Source of the DNA: Curvularia sp. ZM96
Taxonomy: Eukaryota > Ascomycota > Dothideomycetes > Pleosporales > Pleosporaceae
Assembly: GCA_022457065.1 (NCBI GenBank)
Contig: JAJGBQ010000001.1
Span: 4,898,001-4,962,000 of the forward strand
Direction of reading: 5' to 3'
Length of the DNA stretch: 64,000 bases
The notes under the pieces are model-generated. The model was not told the origin of the DNA. It searched no databases and saw nothing but the letters and a program-made list of their open reading frames with translations. Shown piece by piece: positions 33,946 through 47,123 of this stretch. Made by a program: the position numbers and the translations under genes. Position 1 is the stretch's first letter. Each line of letters opens with the position of its first letter.

Positions 33946-36900
33946 TATAGATATAAAGTAATAATCAGCAAGAGAGATATATTGGCTATATAGCGACGCT
34001 ACTTATATAGTAGATATCTACATATATTACGCTTAACGACTTAATATTACTAGTCTAGAGGCTAATACTATAGCTAGAAGAGCGTTTAAAGAATAACTAC
34101 TCTTTATAGATCTTACGCTACTAGAATGCTAACTAGTAGAAGACTATAATAAGAAGAAGGAAATCTACTAACGATTCTACTAGATTAATTATAAAAGAGA
34201 CTTTTATATATACTACGTAGATAAAAAGAAGTAGTATAAGCTAGATAAATATAGCTACTACTATATATATCTATAAATAGACAAATACCTAATGTTAGAT
34301 TATTACATCTATAAGAAAGAACACTAAGAGGCGTATAAGCGTCTAGAATAGATAAACTATACAGAAAAATGCTATTTCTAGTAAGACTAGTAAATTATAG
34401 TAAGATAGAAAAGCTATTCTATATATAGAGCTATAGTAGCCAAGAAATACTGAATAGTAGAATATAAAACTCATAATATAATAAAGAATTAAATTCTAGC
34501 ACTAGAGACTCTAGAGAAAATAATACTATATATAAATATCTACTAAACCTTTTATACAGAAGACTAGTGTATAATATACTATAACGTAAAGGCAAACACT
34601 AGTTATTTTCCACGTAGTACTAATTAGAAGAATAGAGTTTAATAACGTAAAAATAAAACTATAAAAAATAGACGTTTAGAAGAGATCTTATATTATATAG
34701 GTATAGTAATTAGAGATTATACTATAGAGACGCCTATCTAGATTACCTAGTAGCTAAATAACAAGCTAGAAAATTCCTAAAGAAAAGAATGAGATTAGAA
34801 AAGGACTAACGCTCTTACCTAAAAAACTAGAATACTACTAGAGATAGAGTTAAGCTAGTAAAGGTAGTTCTAAAATAACTCTTAGATAAGTATAGGTTAC
34901 TAGAAATTGCGCGTTAGAACTAATAGTAATTATATATATATATAGATATAAAATAAAAGCGACTATAGATAGTAGAGCTATACGAACTATAATAATATTC
35001 TAAATAATAAAGAAATATAGAATACCCTACTAGAATAAGAAGATTCTTTTAGAAGTAGTATTAGCTAAGAACACACCCGTAGTATATAGAAGCGGCATAA
35101 TTAGGCTATAGACTAAGTTAGTAATACTAAAAGTAGTAGATATAGAAAGCTAAATAATAATTAGTATTATAGATCTAGAAGAAATAGACCTACTAATTAG
35201 TTATAACTAGCTAGATGCCTATAATCCTACTATTAACTAGCGAAAGAAAATAATACTTAGCTAAGAACCTACGCGTAAGGTTACTAGAGTATAAAAAGAG
35301 ATACGCCTAATAAATTAGAACTTACTCTAGAATAGGAGATTTAGTAAGATCTTACTATATAAGATTAAAAAAATCTATATAAAGGACTCTTAGTAAGTAG
35401 GAGTTATATAGATAAGATAAGTCGCGCCTATAAAGAATAGACTCTTACTACTAGATATACTAGAAGTATACCAAGTAAATAAGTTTAGAGAACTATTTAA
35501 AGAAAATAAAATAATAGACCTAGCTAAATACTAAGACTAGAATTACGAGATCGTCTTAGAAGAAGAAGTAAAGTTAATACTAGAAGAAATATATCTAATA
35601 GCGCCCGAGTATAACGCTAAGCTACGGGACTATCTAAAGAAGAATTTAAAGAAGAGATTTATTTAACTAGAATATAGTCTAATAGCCTTACCTATACTAT
35701 TTATAAAGAAGCCTAATAATAAATAGCGACTATATATTAACTACTAGAGGTTAAATATAAGTACTTAAAAAGATTAATATCTTTTACTACTAATATTGGA
35801 GCTTATAGATTAACTCTAAGAAGCCAGATAGTTCACGAAGTTTGATATTCGAGAAAGATTTTATAAGATTAGAATTAAGAAAGAAGACGAATAGAAAATA
35901 GCGTTTAAAACTAAGTATAGACTATATAAGTATACGGTTATGCTATTTAGCTTAATAAACGCGCAAGTAATCTTTTAGTTAGTTATTAATAACGCTCTCT
36001 ATAAATACCTTAGAATCTTTATTATCATATATCTAGACAATATACTAGTATACTATAGTCAGACTCTTGATAAATATATTAAATAAGTTAAGAAAGTACT
36101 TAAGAAGCTTAAGAAATATAAGCTATACCTATAGCTAGAAAAATATAAATTGTACGTTAAGGAGATAGGATTTCTAGGCTTTATTATCCTAACTAAAGAA
36201 GTTAAAATAAACCTAAAGAAGATAGCGACTATATAGAAATAGCTAAAACCTAAAATAGTTAAGAACGTGTAATTCTTTCTAGGATTTACTAATTATTATT
36301 AGAAGTTTATTAAAGATTATTCTAAAATTACTATACTACTCTCTAAAATTACGAAGAAAGAAGTAGAATTCTAGTAGAATAAGAAATATTAAGAAGCGTT
36401 TAATTAGATTAAATAGATCTTTTTTAAAGCACTTATACTAGAGATATACAATGTAACATAAAAGACGCTAGTTAAGACTAACGCGTTAAATTATATACTT
36501 AGAGCTATATTATTATAGTAGTACTTAGATAGAAAATAGAGACTAGTGTTTTAATATTCTAAAAGGTTCTTAGGAGTAGAACTTAACTACGATATTTACG
36601 ATAAAGAGCTACTTAGAGTAGTTTATACTTTGAAATAAAAGAAAGTATACCTATTAGAACTTCTAGATATAATTAAGATTTTTACTTATTACTAGAATCT
36701 AGTAAGTTTTATGATATCTAAGAAACTTAACTAATAATAAGTCGAATAAGCTATGATATTAGCTTAGTTTAACTTTAAGATTACATATTAAGTAGAATCG
36801 CTTAATAGAGTAGTAGATACTCTAAGCTAAAGATCTAACCTACGAGATAAGAAATACTAAGAACTCTACGATATAGTACTTGAGAAGATACCTAATAGTA

Positions 36901-37548
36901 GCTTAAAGTATAACTAGCTAGAACTAGCTAAAGTAGATAAAGTAGCTATACTAATAAATACTCTATAGTAGTAATGGTAGTAGAAAGTAGCTAAATAGAA
37001 GCTAGATACTAATAATTCTAAGTATAAAGCACTACTATAAAATAATAAAGAGTACTGCTATATAATTTAGAATAAATATATATATCTCTATATATAAAGA
37101 GAGACCTTATACGAGACCTATATAAGTCTCTAGAATATAGAAACGTAGAAGTTGAAGAAATAGTTAGATAACTAATAAGAGTATTTATAATACTACGCTT
37201 ACGAGTAACGGTATAGAAAGTATTAGATAACTATTTAGTATATTACTAGAATAAGCTTAAGAGACATAAGCTCTATAACCTATTATAACTCTTACTACTA
37301 CTAATATAACTATAGAGTAGCGTAATATTAGATATTATAGTAAAGCTCCTAAAGTTACTAAAGCTAGAATTAGCTTAACTTTACGATACTGTCCTAGTAA
37401 TTATATACTAATTAATTTAAAAAAGTAAAGTTCGTGCCTATAAAAGAGACTATTATAGTAAAAGAATGCGCGTATAAAATTACTAAGGTACTAGTATTAG
37501 CGTATAGAATATCTAAAGAATTTATTATATATAGAGATAAGCTATTTA

Positions 37549-37817
37549 TGTAACAGCACAGCACCCAAACCTACCTAGTAGCCGTCCAGCCAATAGATCC
37601 AAGATCGATCTAAAACAGATCTAAGTTAGATCTATATTAGCTAGTATCAGTATAGACTACAGGATAAAGTTATTTAGTAGAATTTGAATATTCCTTTCTA
37701 TAAGGCCTATAGGTGTCTATTAAATTAAGGCTTAATTAACGTCCCACGCACTTCTATATACCTCTAAGTAACTCTACTACTAATACTAATCTAACTAGTC
37801 TTGCCTATACTATTATA
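37549..37817 (+). repeat. 5' LTR of family C
   Basis: 269 bp, TGTAACAGCAC start. Alignment with 53132-53400 (reverse complement) runs end to end with transitions only where compared. Confidence 0.9.
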
Positions 37818-38359
37818 TTATATTAGAAATCTCGTTCTAGCTAGTAATAGCGTTTAAAATAATATTATAATAGTTTATTAACTACGTCTAAGTCTAGTCT
37901 CTCTAGATCTAATCTAGATACTTATACTATTACGTTAAATGTTTATTTATAGATAAGATTTCTTTTATCTCCCACTAATTAAAGCCTTTAGATTTAGAAC
38001 TTCTACTTTCTACTAGAGTTAGATTATCTTTAGGAAAGTTATATTATATATACTAAGATAGAAATATAGAGACTACTAAGAATTTATCTATATTAAGATT
38101 AACTACTAATAGTAGACTAAAATCTCTTAGGCTCGTTAGAGCCCGTAAGAAGATTAACCTATGTTTAGAGTTAAAAACTCTAATAAAAAAGGTTAACTAG
38201 AAAATAACTAGTTAAAGAAGATAAAGATAACTTAGAAGAGAATTAGACTACTACCCTCTAAGTAGAAATTGCTAGGCTAAATAAATAATTAGAACGCCTA
38301 TAACGCGAAAATGCTACTCTACTTACTAACTATCTAGTACCTACTCCTAAATTCTCTCT

Positions 38360-40671
38360 AATAATAGCTAGTCTACCTCTAAGCTAATTATAGAGGTACC
38401 TCTTAGCTACTCTAGAAGAGCTCTATATTAAACTTACTAAGCGTACTCCTACTATTAATAACTTTAGTAATAGAGTAGATCTAACCTTCTACTAATAGTA
38501 CGCGTTTATTAAGAACTACTTTACTATTAACTTAGACTACTTTTAGAGTAAACGTATAAAGATAGTACTTATATAGAGATATACTACTAGTATTACTAAA
38601 GAATATCTAAAATCTTAATATCTAGCTAATTTAGTTAAGAACTAGTTGTAAAATATAGAGAAAATAATTTTACTACTTAAATCATACTTCGTATCTAGTA
38701 ATAAGTAGATAGAAATTAAAGCTACTTTCTACTACTTACTTATAAATAAGAAGGAGACCTTCTCTAAGTTTAAGACTTAATTTATTAGTATAGCTATTAA
38801 AGAATCTATATTTAAGTTAGAGTAGTTCTTCTATCTTTAGAAAAAGATTATCTCTCTCTTACGTATTTCTAAGTTAGAATTTAAATACTTATAGAATAAC
38901 TCTTTTAATAAGATGGTATGATATCTAACTATCTTTGATATAAAAAGAAGAAATACTCTTATTAGATATACTCTAGATATAAAGCACGCTAGTACTTCTA
39001 CTCTACTAATAAAGTCTTATATTTACTAGTCTAGAGACTTTAGGCTAATATTCTATAGAGTAAAATCTAATACTACTCTAGTACTAACCTGTACTTACTC
39101 TAGTAGCTCTAGACTCTCTTCTAAGACTCTAGTACTAGAAAATTAACTTACTAGAAACTATTATAAATATAGTTAGTCTAAATACTATATAAATAAGAAT
39201 CTAGTACTATAAGTAAAAGATATTAAAATAGAATAAGAAAACTTTAAAAATGTAAATAAATACTTATTAGACGAGAATTTAATAGTAGACTAAGAAGTCT
39301 AGAAAACGCTCTAGCTTAGGCTTAGATAAGTATGATTTTACTAATATTAATCTATTATACTTATTTAGAAGAAAGTACTTCTAAGTACCTACTATTCTTT
39401 ATTTGAAGAGTTATAGTATTAGTCTATATTCTCTAGTTAATACTAGAGTCTAAGATCTCTTATTCTTAAGTTTTACTCTTGCCTTTACTATTTCTAGTTC
39501 TTTTTAGATACTTATCTAAAGCCTATCTTTTAAGATTATAGTTAAAGAGTTTTAAGACTAGGTCTAAACTAGAGTAGTTAATTATATTTAGTTATATATT
39601 TATAACTATAGAAGAAAGACTTTTAACTATTTCTTTATTATTATTCATCTCGAATTATAGAATTATATTATTAGAGTTAAATAGCTTAGACGTTTTTAAC
39701 TTACTATTGACTTAATTTTGAACTAAATTGTATAGCTAGCTAAGTACTCTCTAACTTATGATATTATCTTTTCTCTTCTAGTATAGTTAAAGTAGTCTTT
39801 TTATAGTACTATTATAGAATAGAATATATAATAATAAGACGCCCTATAAGAAAAAGATAACTATTAGAAATAAAATAGCTCTTACTAGGCTTACGTGCGA
39901 AGAATCTAAGGCTGCCTAAAGCTCTCTAAGGTCTATTATCTTCTACTTAAACTATATTTAGACTTTATCTACCCTAATGCTAGATTTTATATTACTATTA
40001 TTTTAGCTAATACTTTTTATTATACTATAAAATAGAAGAAAAACGAGTTCTTTACTATAAGTATCTATAGGATTAATTCAATACTATAGGATTATATAGA
40101 ACTAGATAACTTAAATAACGCTCAGTTAGCCTAGAAGCGGCTCTTATCTATATACTAGTAGTATAAGAACGTATTTAGTAAGACTATAGTAAACTGGCTA
40201 TTTAAATATTAATCTAATAACTATAAGATTATTTTCACTAAACTACTGTTAAATTATTTTAGTTCTCTATACAAGTAGAGTACTAAAGAACCTAAAGATC
40301 CTAAGATTTTCATAATAGATAATCTTGAGAAAGAGTATATAGATCTAAGTAACTACCTACTCGTCCTACCTATTCTCTATGTTTGTAAACTAAATAGAGA
40401 TATTTATATTTATATTAATTATTATAAGCTTAAATAATTACCTAAAAGAATTTCTGTCTAATCTCTTATATTAACGAGCTATTAGCCTATATATAATAGG
40501 CTAAAATCTTTACTAAGCTTAATATTAAGGCGGCCTTTAATAAGATCTAGATAGACTCTAACTCTAAGAAGTATACAACTTTCTATACTTAATATAGAAT
40601 ATATAAGTTTAAAGTATTGCTATTTAGACTCTATAATCGTCTAGCTATATATTAACGTTATATGAATAATA
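38360..40671 (+). pseudogene. Degenerate gag-pol of family C, truncated in RT
   Basis: A gag-like frame is visible from about 38360. At about 40480-40665 the frame gives ELLAYI, then AKIFTKLNIKAAFNKI, then YRIYKFKVLLFRLYN and YxRYMNN, matching the Ty3/gypsy RT block normally written FTKLDI...YKYKVLPFGLTN...RYMN. So C is a gypsy element, not copia. The catalytic YLDD lies beyond the break and is absent. Stops are numerous. Confidence 0.72.
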
Positions 40672-40971
40672 TTCGGCTCCGGCCTTTTGCGAACGATTAA
40701 GGTCAATCATTTTAGGATTTTTTTATTTTTTTTTAAATTAATAATGATAGTCCACCCGGCCACCGCAAGACTACAACGATAAGTCGCCTAACTCCTCCCT
40801 TACCTCTACTATCTTAATATCCTCTATCTTTATGTCTCTGTCTATCTTTATAGCCATCTCTGCGTCTGTATCTGCATCTATACTTATATCTATGTTTATA
40901 TCTATGTCGTCTAAGTTGTTTAGAATTAATTAAATAAACTAGAATATCGCGCCTATCTAAGCTATACTCTT
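40672..40971. mobile_element. Fragment of repeat E (E2), RIP-degenerate
   Basis: Aligns with the left 300 bp of E1 (50043-50340), from TTCGGCTCCGGCC to CTATACTCTT, including the T-rich tract and the hexamer-repeat region. It is inserted in the RT of family C. Element A-prime begins at 40972; the missing right part of E2 is not found on the far side. Confidence 0.82.
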
Positions 40972-41083
40972 TGTTACACGGGGTTATTCTATACTTCTCT
41001 AAGTCTCGATCTAGGTTAGGGCGAGATGACTGTTAGCAGGTGTCCGCGCGATTGCCGAAGTATTTCTAAGTAGAAAAGAGTTA

Positions 41084-42932
41084 ACGTATTCCACCACCGA
41101 GAGTGCCACCCCACCGAGTGTGCCACTTTTTCTTAGCATCGCGAACTTTATATACAAAAACTTGAATTACTCTACACTAGCTATAGATGCTTCGTACGAC
41201 TCATTTGTATCTAAAAGAGAATTTTCTTCTACATCTTTTTAGCACGTACGAGAGTTATAGCCTATCCTCCTACATGTTCTATAGCGCTATTAATCTAGTA
41301 AGGCCCTTTCTTAACTACCCTTACCCCGCGCTTTCTTTAATGTCGTACGACTAGCAGAACTATTTTTAGCTACTTACGATGCCCCTGTACTAAAGTCTAG
41401 TGTCTTACCTATCTAAATTCGCTTTCTTTTACGCCCCTGGCGCTTTATTACTGCTACTAATTGCTCTTTAAGCTCTCGTACGCGGGCCTTTATAAGCACA
41501 TTCTTATATAGCATCTCCTTAGCCCCTTTAATAAGCTTTAAAAAGCCTTCTTATGTAGTAGTTAGCGATCGTACGATAGAGTCCTTTACAAGCTTTAATT
41601 ATAATCTAAATTTATGCGAGTTACTTAGTGTTCTTAACGTCTAGGGTATTTCTAGCTAAGCTTCTTGTGGTAGGGTTTAAAGACGTACGTTAAGGCGATC
41701 AATAACTCTCTGCGCGTTAATAGGGACTAGCCCTACTACCTTAAAGGCCTTCTTGTAGTTATTAGACGTAAACACGTTAAAAAACGCGTCTTAAAAGGCT
41801 AGAAGGAAGCGCTCCTTATTAATATGCTAGACGTGGTGGCGTGCTAAGTCTCGTACGCGTTAAGAGTACTTCTACTTAAGAGACGAAAAGTAGACAACGT
41901 TAAGTAGCTAGAGTATGTGCGATAAATGAGTAGGCATACAGAGGGTAAGGATCTTTCGTACGAGGTAGTAATTCTTAAATTCTTAGTTAAGGTAGCTCTT
42001 ATAGCCGTTAAGAATAAGTAGTCTATACGACTCTACCTAACACGTCTTTATATAGTCATTAAAGTGCTTTAACTACGCTAGACTAAGCTTATTATTTGTC
42101 TAGCTATTCTCTAATACTAAGAGCTTCTAATCGTACAGTATACCTGCTTCTTTGTACTAAGTAGAGATGTAGACGCGTCCCTTATAGATAATAAATAGCG
42201 GGGTAGCGTATCCTGTAGCGTAGATACTCTAAATAACTGTAACCTACTCGCGATTACCTAGCTACGTGAGAGTAGGCCTCGTACGACGCTCTACGCCTGT
42301 AACTACCTTTATTAAGCTAATTACGCCTATTTAAAAGCTAGTTTTATTAAAGTTATAGATATCGTCTAAATAAACTCTATACTTCTTAATTGTCTCTTGT
42401 ACGAGCTTGAACCACGCGTTAATAATCTCTAGATTCTCTTACTAAGTTCTCTGACGATTCTTTGCCCGATTAAAAGCCATTTTAAGCTCTTCTGTACGCG
42501 ATATAAATCGCTCTGTCTACTTCTTGCTAATAGGTGTCGCGTCTCGTACAGCTAATAGTTTATTAGCTATATCTAATACCTTACACAGCCTAGGGGCGAA
42601 TTCTCGCGAGTCTAGGTCAAGAATGTATCGTACGATAGTTTGCTCTTCAGACTTAGTTAGCTTCTAGCAGTTTAGCTGCGTTATAGGTTGAAAGGTGATT
42701 TCTTGAAGCCGCCGAGAGATCTGCTAATGATGGACGTTATAGGCTGCTGCAGCGCGTCGAATACTCTTAAACTGGCCTATACGATAGGCCTAAACAGCTA
42801 GACTAAGCCTACCTTCTTACTAAGTAAATATCACGTTCTGTTGTTGAGGCATTGTTTGTCGTACATGAAGTTCGCGATGCCAAGAAAAAGTGGCACACTC
42901 GGTGGGGTGGCACTCTCGGTGGTGGAATACGT
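41084..42932 (-). mobile_element. pogo-like transposon T5 (1849 bp)
   Basis: Complete element with TA duplications (41082-41083, 42933-42934). The ends start ACGTATTC and hold two 17-bp boxes, CACCACCGAGAGTGCCA and CCCCACCGAGTGTGCCA, followed by a perfect extension (CTTTTTCTTAGCATCGCGAA, with one transition in the other end). Coding is on the minus strand. Confidence 0.95.
41167..42852 (-). pseudogene. Degenerate pogo transposase of T5
   Basis: 562 codons in one frame from ATG (42850-42852) to TAA (41167-41169). Readable parts include the HTH segment near the start (RRAAAAYNVHH), the core YNFNKTSF, LLILNGYKSY and PLNVVYFSSLK, where all three catalytic Asp are now Asn, and a decayed CCHC region near the end. 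More than 20 TAG codons. Its sequence differs clearly from T4/T6/T8 and T7, so it is a separate lineage. Confidence 0.85.
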
Positions 42933-43047
42933 TATAGATATTTAACTAATAGTAAAAGATAATTAATTCTATAACGATAGAATAATAATATATTAATCTT
43001 GTTAAGTAATAACTTATAAGAAAGTATAATTTAAGTTAACTATAATA

Positions 43048-44893
43048 ACGTAGTTCATAAGCGAGCTGATCACCCAAGCGAGCTGATCACACCCCACCAG
43101 CGCGTCGACGTTGACACTACAACGCGTTATGTCGCAACAACGCGATCATCAATTAACTTATCCTGAATCAGATCTTCAACTTGCTCTTTCTGATGTCCAA
43201 TCACAACGTGTTCAAAGCCAAAGACGTGCTGCCTCTATCTATAACGTGCCTCAAAGTACTCTATCTACTCGACGTGCTGGAATACGCCCTCGACGCGACT
43301 GCGAAGCAAATTTAAAGCGCCTAAACAAGCTAGAAGAGGAGGCTATAGTTGAGAGTATTCTTGAAGAGTCTGCGCGAGGATTTGCGCCTACAAAGCCTGA
43401 CGTTCGAGCTATGGCTGATAAACTATTGCATGAGCGAGGGAGCAACCCTGTTGGCAAGAACTGGGTTGATAACTTTGTTAAGCGAACTCCTGAGCTCCGT
43501 ACGCGCTGGAGCCGTCCCTATGATCACCAGCGAGCCGCCTGCGAGGACCTAGCGGCTATCCAGCGCTGGTTCGACTTAGTCTAGAGGATGAAGTAGAAGT
43601 GGGGTATTGTAGACGATGATATCTACAACTTTGACGAAACTGGCTTTATGATGGGCAAGATTTTATTATAGTTAGTTGTCACAAGCTTAGAGGGATATGG
43701 CAAAAAGAAGCGGGTACAGCCAGGCAACCGTGAGTGGGTTACTGTAATCTAAGGCGTGGGCGCGACGGGTCGCCGGATACCACTCTTCGTTGTCTTTGCG
43801 GGCAAGGTGCTTATCAACGTCTGGTTTAAAGACTTACCTGCTGACTAGGTTCTTGAAGTCAGTCCTAATGGCTAGACGAATAATTAGCTTAGTCTTGCCT
43901 GGTTGGAGCACTTTGATACCCATACAAAGAGGCATACTGTGGGTGGGTATTAACTGCTTATTATTGATGGCCATGAGAGCCACTGCTCCGTCGATTTTCA
44001 AGATCTTTGTAAGGAGAAGAATATTATTCTTATCTGTATGCCTGCGCACTCGTCTTACCTATTGCAGCCCCTTGACGTCGCCTGCTTCTCGCCGTTGAAG
44101 CGCAAGTATGGCGACGCTGTTTCAGGCTTGGCACGCAACCGCACCCACTATATCAGCAAGGAGACCTTCCTGCCAGCCTTTAAGACTGCTTTTGAGCAGT
44201 CTATTACGAAGGAGAATATCCAAGCTGGCTTTAGAGGCGCTGGTCTAGTCCTACACGACCCATAGGCTGTGCTATCTAAGCTTGACGTAGTGGTGTAGAC
44301 ACCATATCAATCACCGCGACGGGTAGCCGCCTGGGAGGCGCAGACACCACGCAACGCGCGCGAGGTTGAGGCTCAAATTGGTCTTATTCAAGAGAGCGTG
44401 AGAAAACGCCGTGGGTCTTCTGCCAATTCACTCACCGAGCAGATCGCGCAGCTGAGTAAAGGGCTCAGCAAATGGCACATAAAATGGTGCTTCTGACAGA
44501 GAAAATTACTACTCTTTAAGCGGCTCTAGATGAATTAAACAAGCGTAAGAGCCGTAAGCGGCGATACGTACGGACAGAAGAGACTCTTACTGTAGGCGAA
44601 GTTTAAGAAGTATTGGCTGAACAGGCGGGTAGTAGTCGTGGTGATGGTGAGAGTGCGTCGAAGAGGGTTCGAGGAGAGAGGCGGTGCGGGCGTTGCAAGC
44701 AGACTGGACACAACGCTCGTACCTGCGCAGTTGAGATAGATAGTGCAAGTGATAGTAGCGATTCTGATAATTAATTTAGTATATCGTAATACTTTATCGA
44801 CTATGATAAAAGACTGTGATAACGTCTTGACTTTAACGCGCTGGTGGGGTGTGATCAGCTCGCTTGGGTGATCAGCTCGCTTATGAACTACGT
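43048..44893 (+). mobile_element. pogo-like transposon T6 (1846 bp)
   Basis: Complete element with TA duplications (43046-43047, 44894-44895). The ends start ACGTAGTT and hold boxes CATAAGCGAGCTGATCA and CCCAAGCGAGCTGATCA. It is only lightly RIP-mutated and lies in the left LTR of A-prime. It is the clean relative of T2. Confidence 0.96.
43129..44774 (+). pseudogene. pogo transposase of T6, lightly mutated, with stops and one frameshift
   Basis: I start at ATG 43129 (MSQQRDHQL); an apparent earlier start is a TTG. The first 152 codons are open: HTH (RRAASIYNVPQSTL), then the CENPB-like region (ARGFAPTKPDVRAMADKLL). A TAG at 43582 replaces Gln, and several further TAG/TAA follow. The catalytic Asp are all kept: YNFDETGF near 43625, LLIIDGHESH near 43960, QPLDVACFSPLK near 44070. 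Compared with T4 and T8, one base is missing near 44460, shifting the frame before the C-terminal knuckle CGRCKQTGHNARTC (about 44684-44725). It ends at TAA 44772-44774. Confidence 0.9.
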
Positions 44894-45249
44894 TAAGCAT
44901 AATAATAAAATCTAAACTTATTCTTATACTTATTATAATCTACTCTAGTATTAGCTATCTAATCTAGAGTTACTAACTCTATCTCTACTATATAAGGCTA
45001 TATTCTTATATATCTAGAGTAGTATTACTAATACTATAGTCTTAGCGTAAGGCTAGTTACGTAACTATTACCCCACAATAATTACTTACTTACTAATACT
45101 CTAAGGGTCTTCTACTACTTATAGTTAGTATTAAGAAGTATAATCTTTTTAACTTATTACTTATAATATTACCTTCCCTCTTAGAGTAATTATCTTAATT
45201 CTCTAGGTTATTATTCTTCTATGCTACGTTCTATATTAGCTATATATAA

Positions 45250-45895
45250 GGTCCTAGTACGCCCGTTATATTATAGCTATTTCTTTCTTTAGCTTATCTC
45301 TCTAACTATACCTAAAGTTTAGCCTCTCTCTTACCTTTATACTTAGAACTTAACTTTCTAACGTCGTACCCGTACTAATTATATAAAAGCGTAGAGACTA
45401 GAGATAACTTTTTATTATAAGCGTTATGAGAAGAAGAATCTTTACTATTTTATAGATACTACGATAGGTCGTTAGATAGGTTATATTTCTATAGTAGCTA
45501 AGTATAGCTTATTTATTTCTAAGAAAGAGTAGAAAAAAGTTTAGCGTAAGAAGTAGTAGATATAGATTAAGATTACGTAGTTAAGAACTTAGTTAGCTTA
45601 GCGCGAGTTAGAGCTTCTAGAGACTAAGACGTAAGAGTAAGTATTTACTAATTAAGATCTTACTATACTAAATCTCTAAGATCGTGTAAAAGAGTAGGCT
45701 AAGGGGAGCTCTACCTCTAGTACGGACCTTCTAGTAGCTAGACTATTACTATCTAGATAGTTAACTAACTCAGGCTAGTTATAGGCTTATTTTTTTAATT
45801 TTTCTTTTAATTACTTTCCTTCTCTCGAGAATCTAGTTCTCGCTTCTTCTCTAGATGTGTCTAATAGTAATTACGTACTAGTGTCTTATAGTTCA
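45250..45895 (+). pseudogene. Degenerate antisense zinc-cluster ORF of A-prime
   Basis: Collinear with 13600-14256 at the same place in the element. The zinc-cluster region near 45415-45510 shows YKRYEKKNL, then IGYISIVAKY, with the cysteines replaced by tyrosines and some residues by stops. The coiled-coil part (KKEWKKVQRKK-like) is still recognisable. Its presence in the sister family shows that the antisense ORF predates the A/A-prime split. Confidence 0.7.
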
Positions 45896-47123
45896 TTAAA
45901 TTTTTCTCTAGTTTCTAAGTATTCTAGCTATCTAGCTATTCTTACTACTTAACTATGTATTTCTACTAACGTCTAAACTTCTATAGGTTCTTGATTTCTT
46001 TAACTATATACTTATTATTCTTAAGTTCTACGTTTTCTACTAGCTTAGCGTTCTCTAGTACTAGTTCTAAAAGCTTTTTATAAAATATAGAGTAGACTTT
46101 TATACCTAGTAGTAGCTATAGCTTATAATTTACTAGTTCTACTTTTTCTAGAATTTTAAATAGTCTTACTTAGAGATTATATAGTTTCTTATATAGCTAC
46201 TTAGTTTTTAAGTTCTATCTTAATAGAAAAACTTTTTTCTCTTCTTTGAAGGTTAGTTTTTTAATTCTTTACCTATTTACTATATTAGATACTATAAGGT
46301 TCTATTAAGCTATATTCTTACTTAGTTTTTTATATAGTTCTTGTATTAGTTAGACTTTATCGTCTACTCTAACTATAATACTTTTAATATCTTTTAGATT
46401 CTAATAAGCTATTAGCTTATATTTTATAATTAGCGTAGTAAGGCGAGCGCTTTATAGTTACTAATCTTATACTATTATAGGCTAATTATACTATTAAGAG
46501 AAGTTTAACCTAGTTATTCTATAGCTTATCAATATACATTTATAGGTATTATTCTAATAATTAGTTTATTCATTCTATTTAGCTATTAGTTTCTAGATAG
46601 AAGCTTATTAAAAGCTTTCTCTTAACGCCTAGTTTCGCTAAGAACGTAGTCTAGTATAGAGATGTAAATAACTTATCCCTATTTATAATAGATTCTTTAG
46701 ATATTCTATACTTTAATACTAGTGTCTTAGAAACTTCGTACGCGTATTCTTCTACTATAATTATTTCTTTTATTAGCACCAACTTTACTATCTTAGTTAA
46801 TCAATTAATAATTACTAGTATACTATCGTAGAATCTAGCTAATTCTAGTTTAAATAACTTTAGGAGCTTTACTATAAAGTTAATTACTACGCTTGTCTAT
46901 AGTCTTATTAGTAGCTATAAGAGTTATAATAGGCTATAAGAGTTATATCTCTTAGACTTATTCTAGTAATATACTAAATAGTTATCTAATACTTTCTATA
47001 CCTCTACTCGCAAGCGTAGTACTATAAATACTCTAGCTAGTCTTCTTACTATTTCTTCTATTCTTATATATTTATATTCTAGAGACTTATATAGTTCTTA
47101 TATAAGATCTTTTTTTATATATA

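Larger units (their letters stand above)
30324..37548 (+). mobile_element. RIP-degenerate family A copy A2, truncated on the right
   Basis: Plus-strand copy of family A with left LTR 30324-30792 and gag-pol from about 30853. Pogo element T4 is inserted at 32097-33947. The copy stops at 37548 in the integrase region, where element C begins; the matching point in A3 is about 61975. No 3' LTR is present in the window. RIP is heavy. Confidence 0.88.
30853..37548 (+). pseudogene. Degenerate gag-pol of copy A2, split by T4
   Basis: Gag begins at an altered start (ATAGCTTATTAAG, matching ATGGCTTATTAAG on the minus strand at 19854). The knuckle region lies before T4 and the decayed CX4CX2H array after it (about 33990-34790). 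The slippery AAAAAAC-TAG is kept near 34825. RT lies at about 35640-36080 and RNase H at about 36430-36630. Stops are frequent. Element C interrupts the integrase part. Confidence 0.82.
37549..40671 (+). mobile_element. RIP-degenerate Ty3/gypsy element, family C (left part)
   Basis: Begins with an LTR of exactly 269 bp (37549-37817), the reverse complement of the clean solo LTR at 53132-53400. A gag-like region and RT follow on the plus strand. It is interrupted at about 40672 by repeat E, and the rest of pol is not found. It is inserted in the integrase region of A2; the left flank is ATTTA. Confidence 0.85.
40972..45168 (-). repeat. Left LTR (3' LTR) of A-prime, split by T5 and T6
   Basis: Starts TGTTACACGGGG and ends CTTATAATA. 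Without T5, T6 and their TA copies it is about 498 bp. Both pogo elements inserted at TA sites. The last part (44896-45168) is strongly RIP-mutated. Confidence 0.82.

Noticed and set aside
37549..40671. Family C as a Ty1/copia element
   Set aside because: The RT block near 40540-40665 matches the gypsy pattern (AFNKI...YKFKVLLF...RYMNN).
43790..44098. 102-codon ORF inside T6 in a second frame
   Set aside because: It overlaps the true transposase frame that contains LLIIDGHESH and QPLDV.
44535..44900. 121-codon minus-strand ORF at the end of T6
   Set aside because: Runs through the terminal inverted repeat, antisense to the transposase knuckle; no motif.
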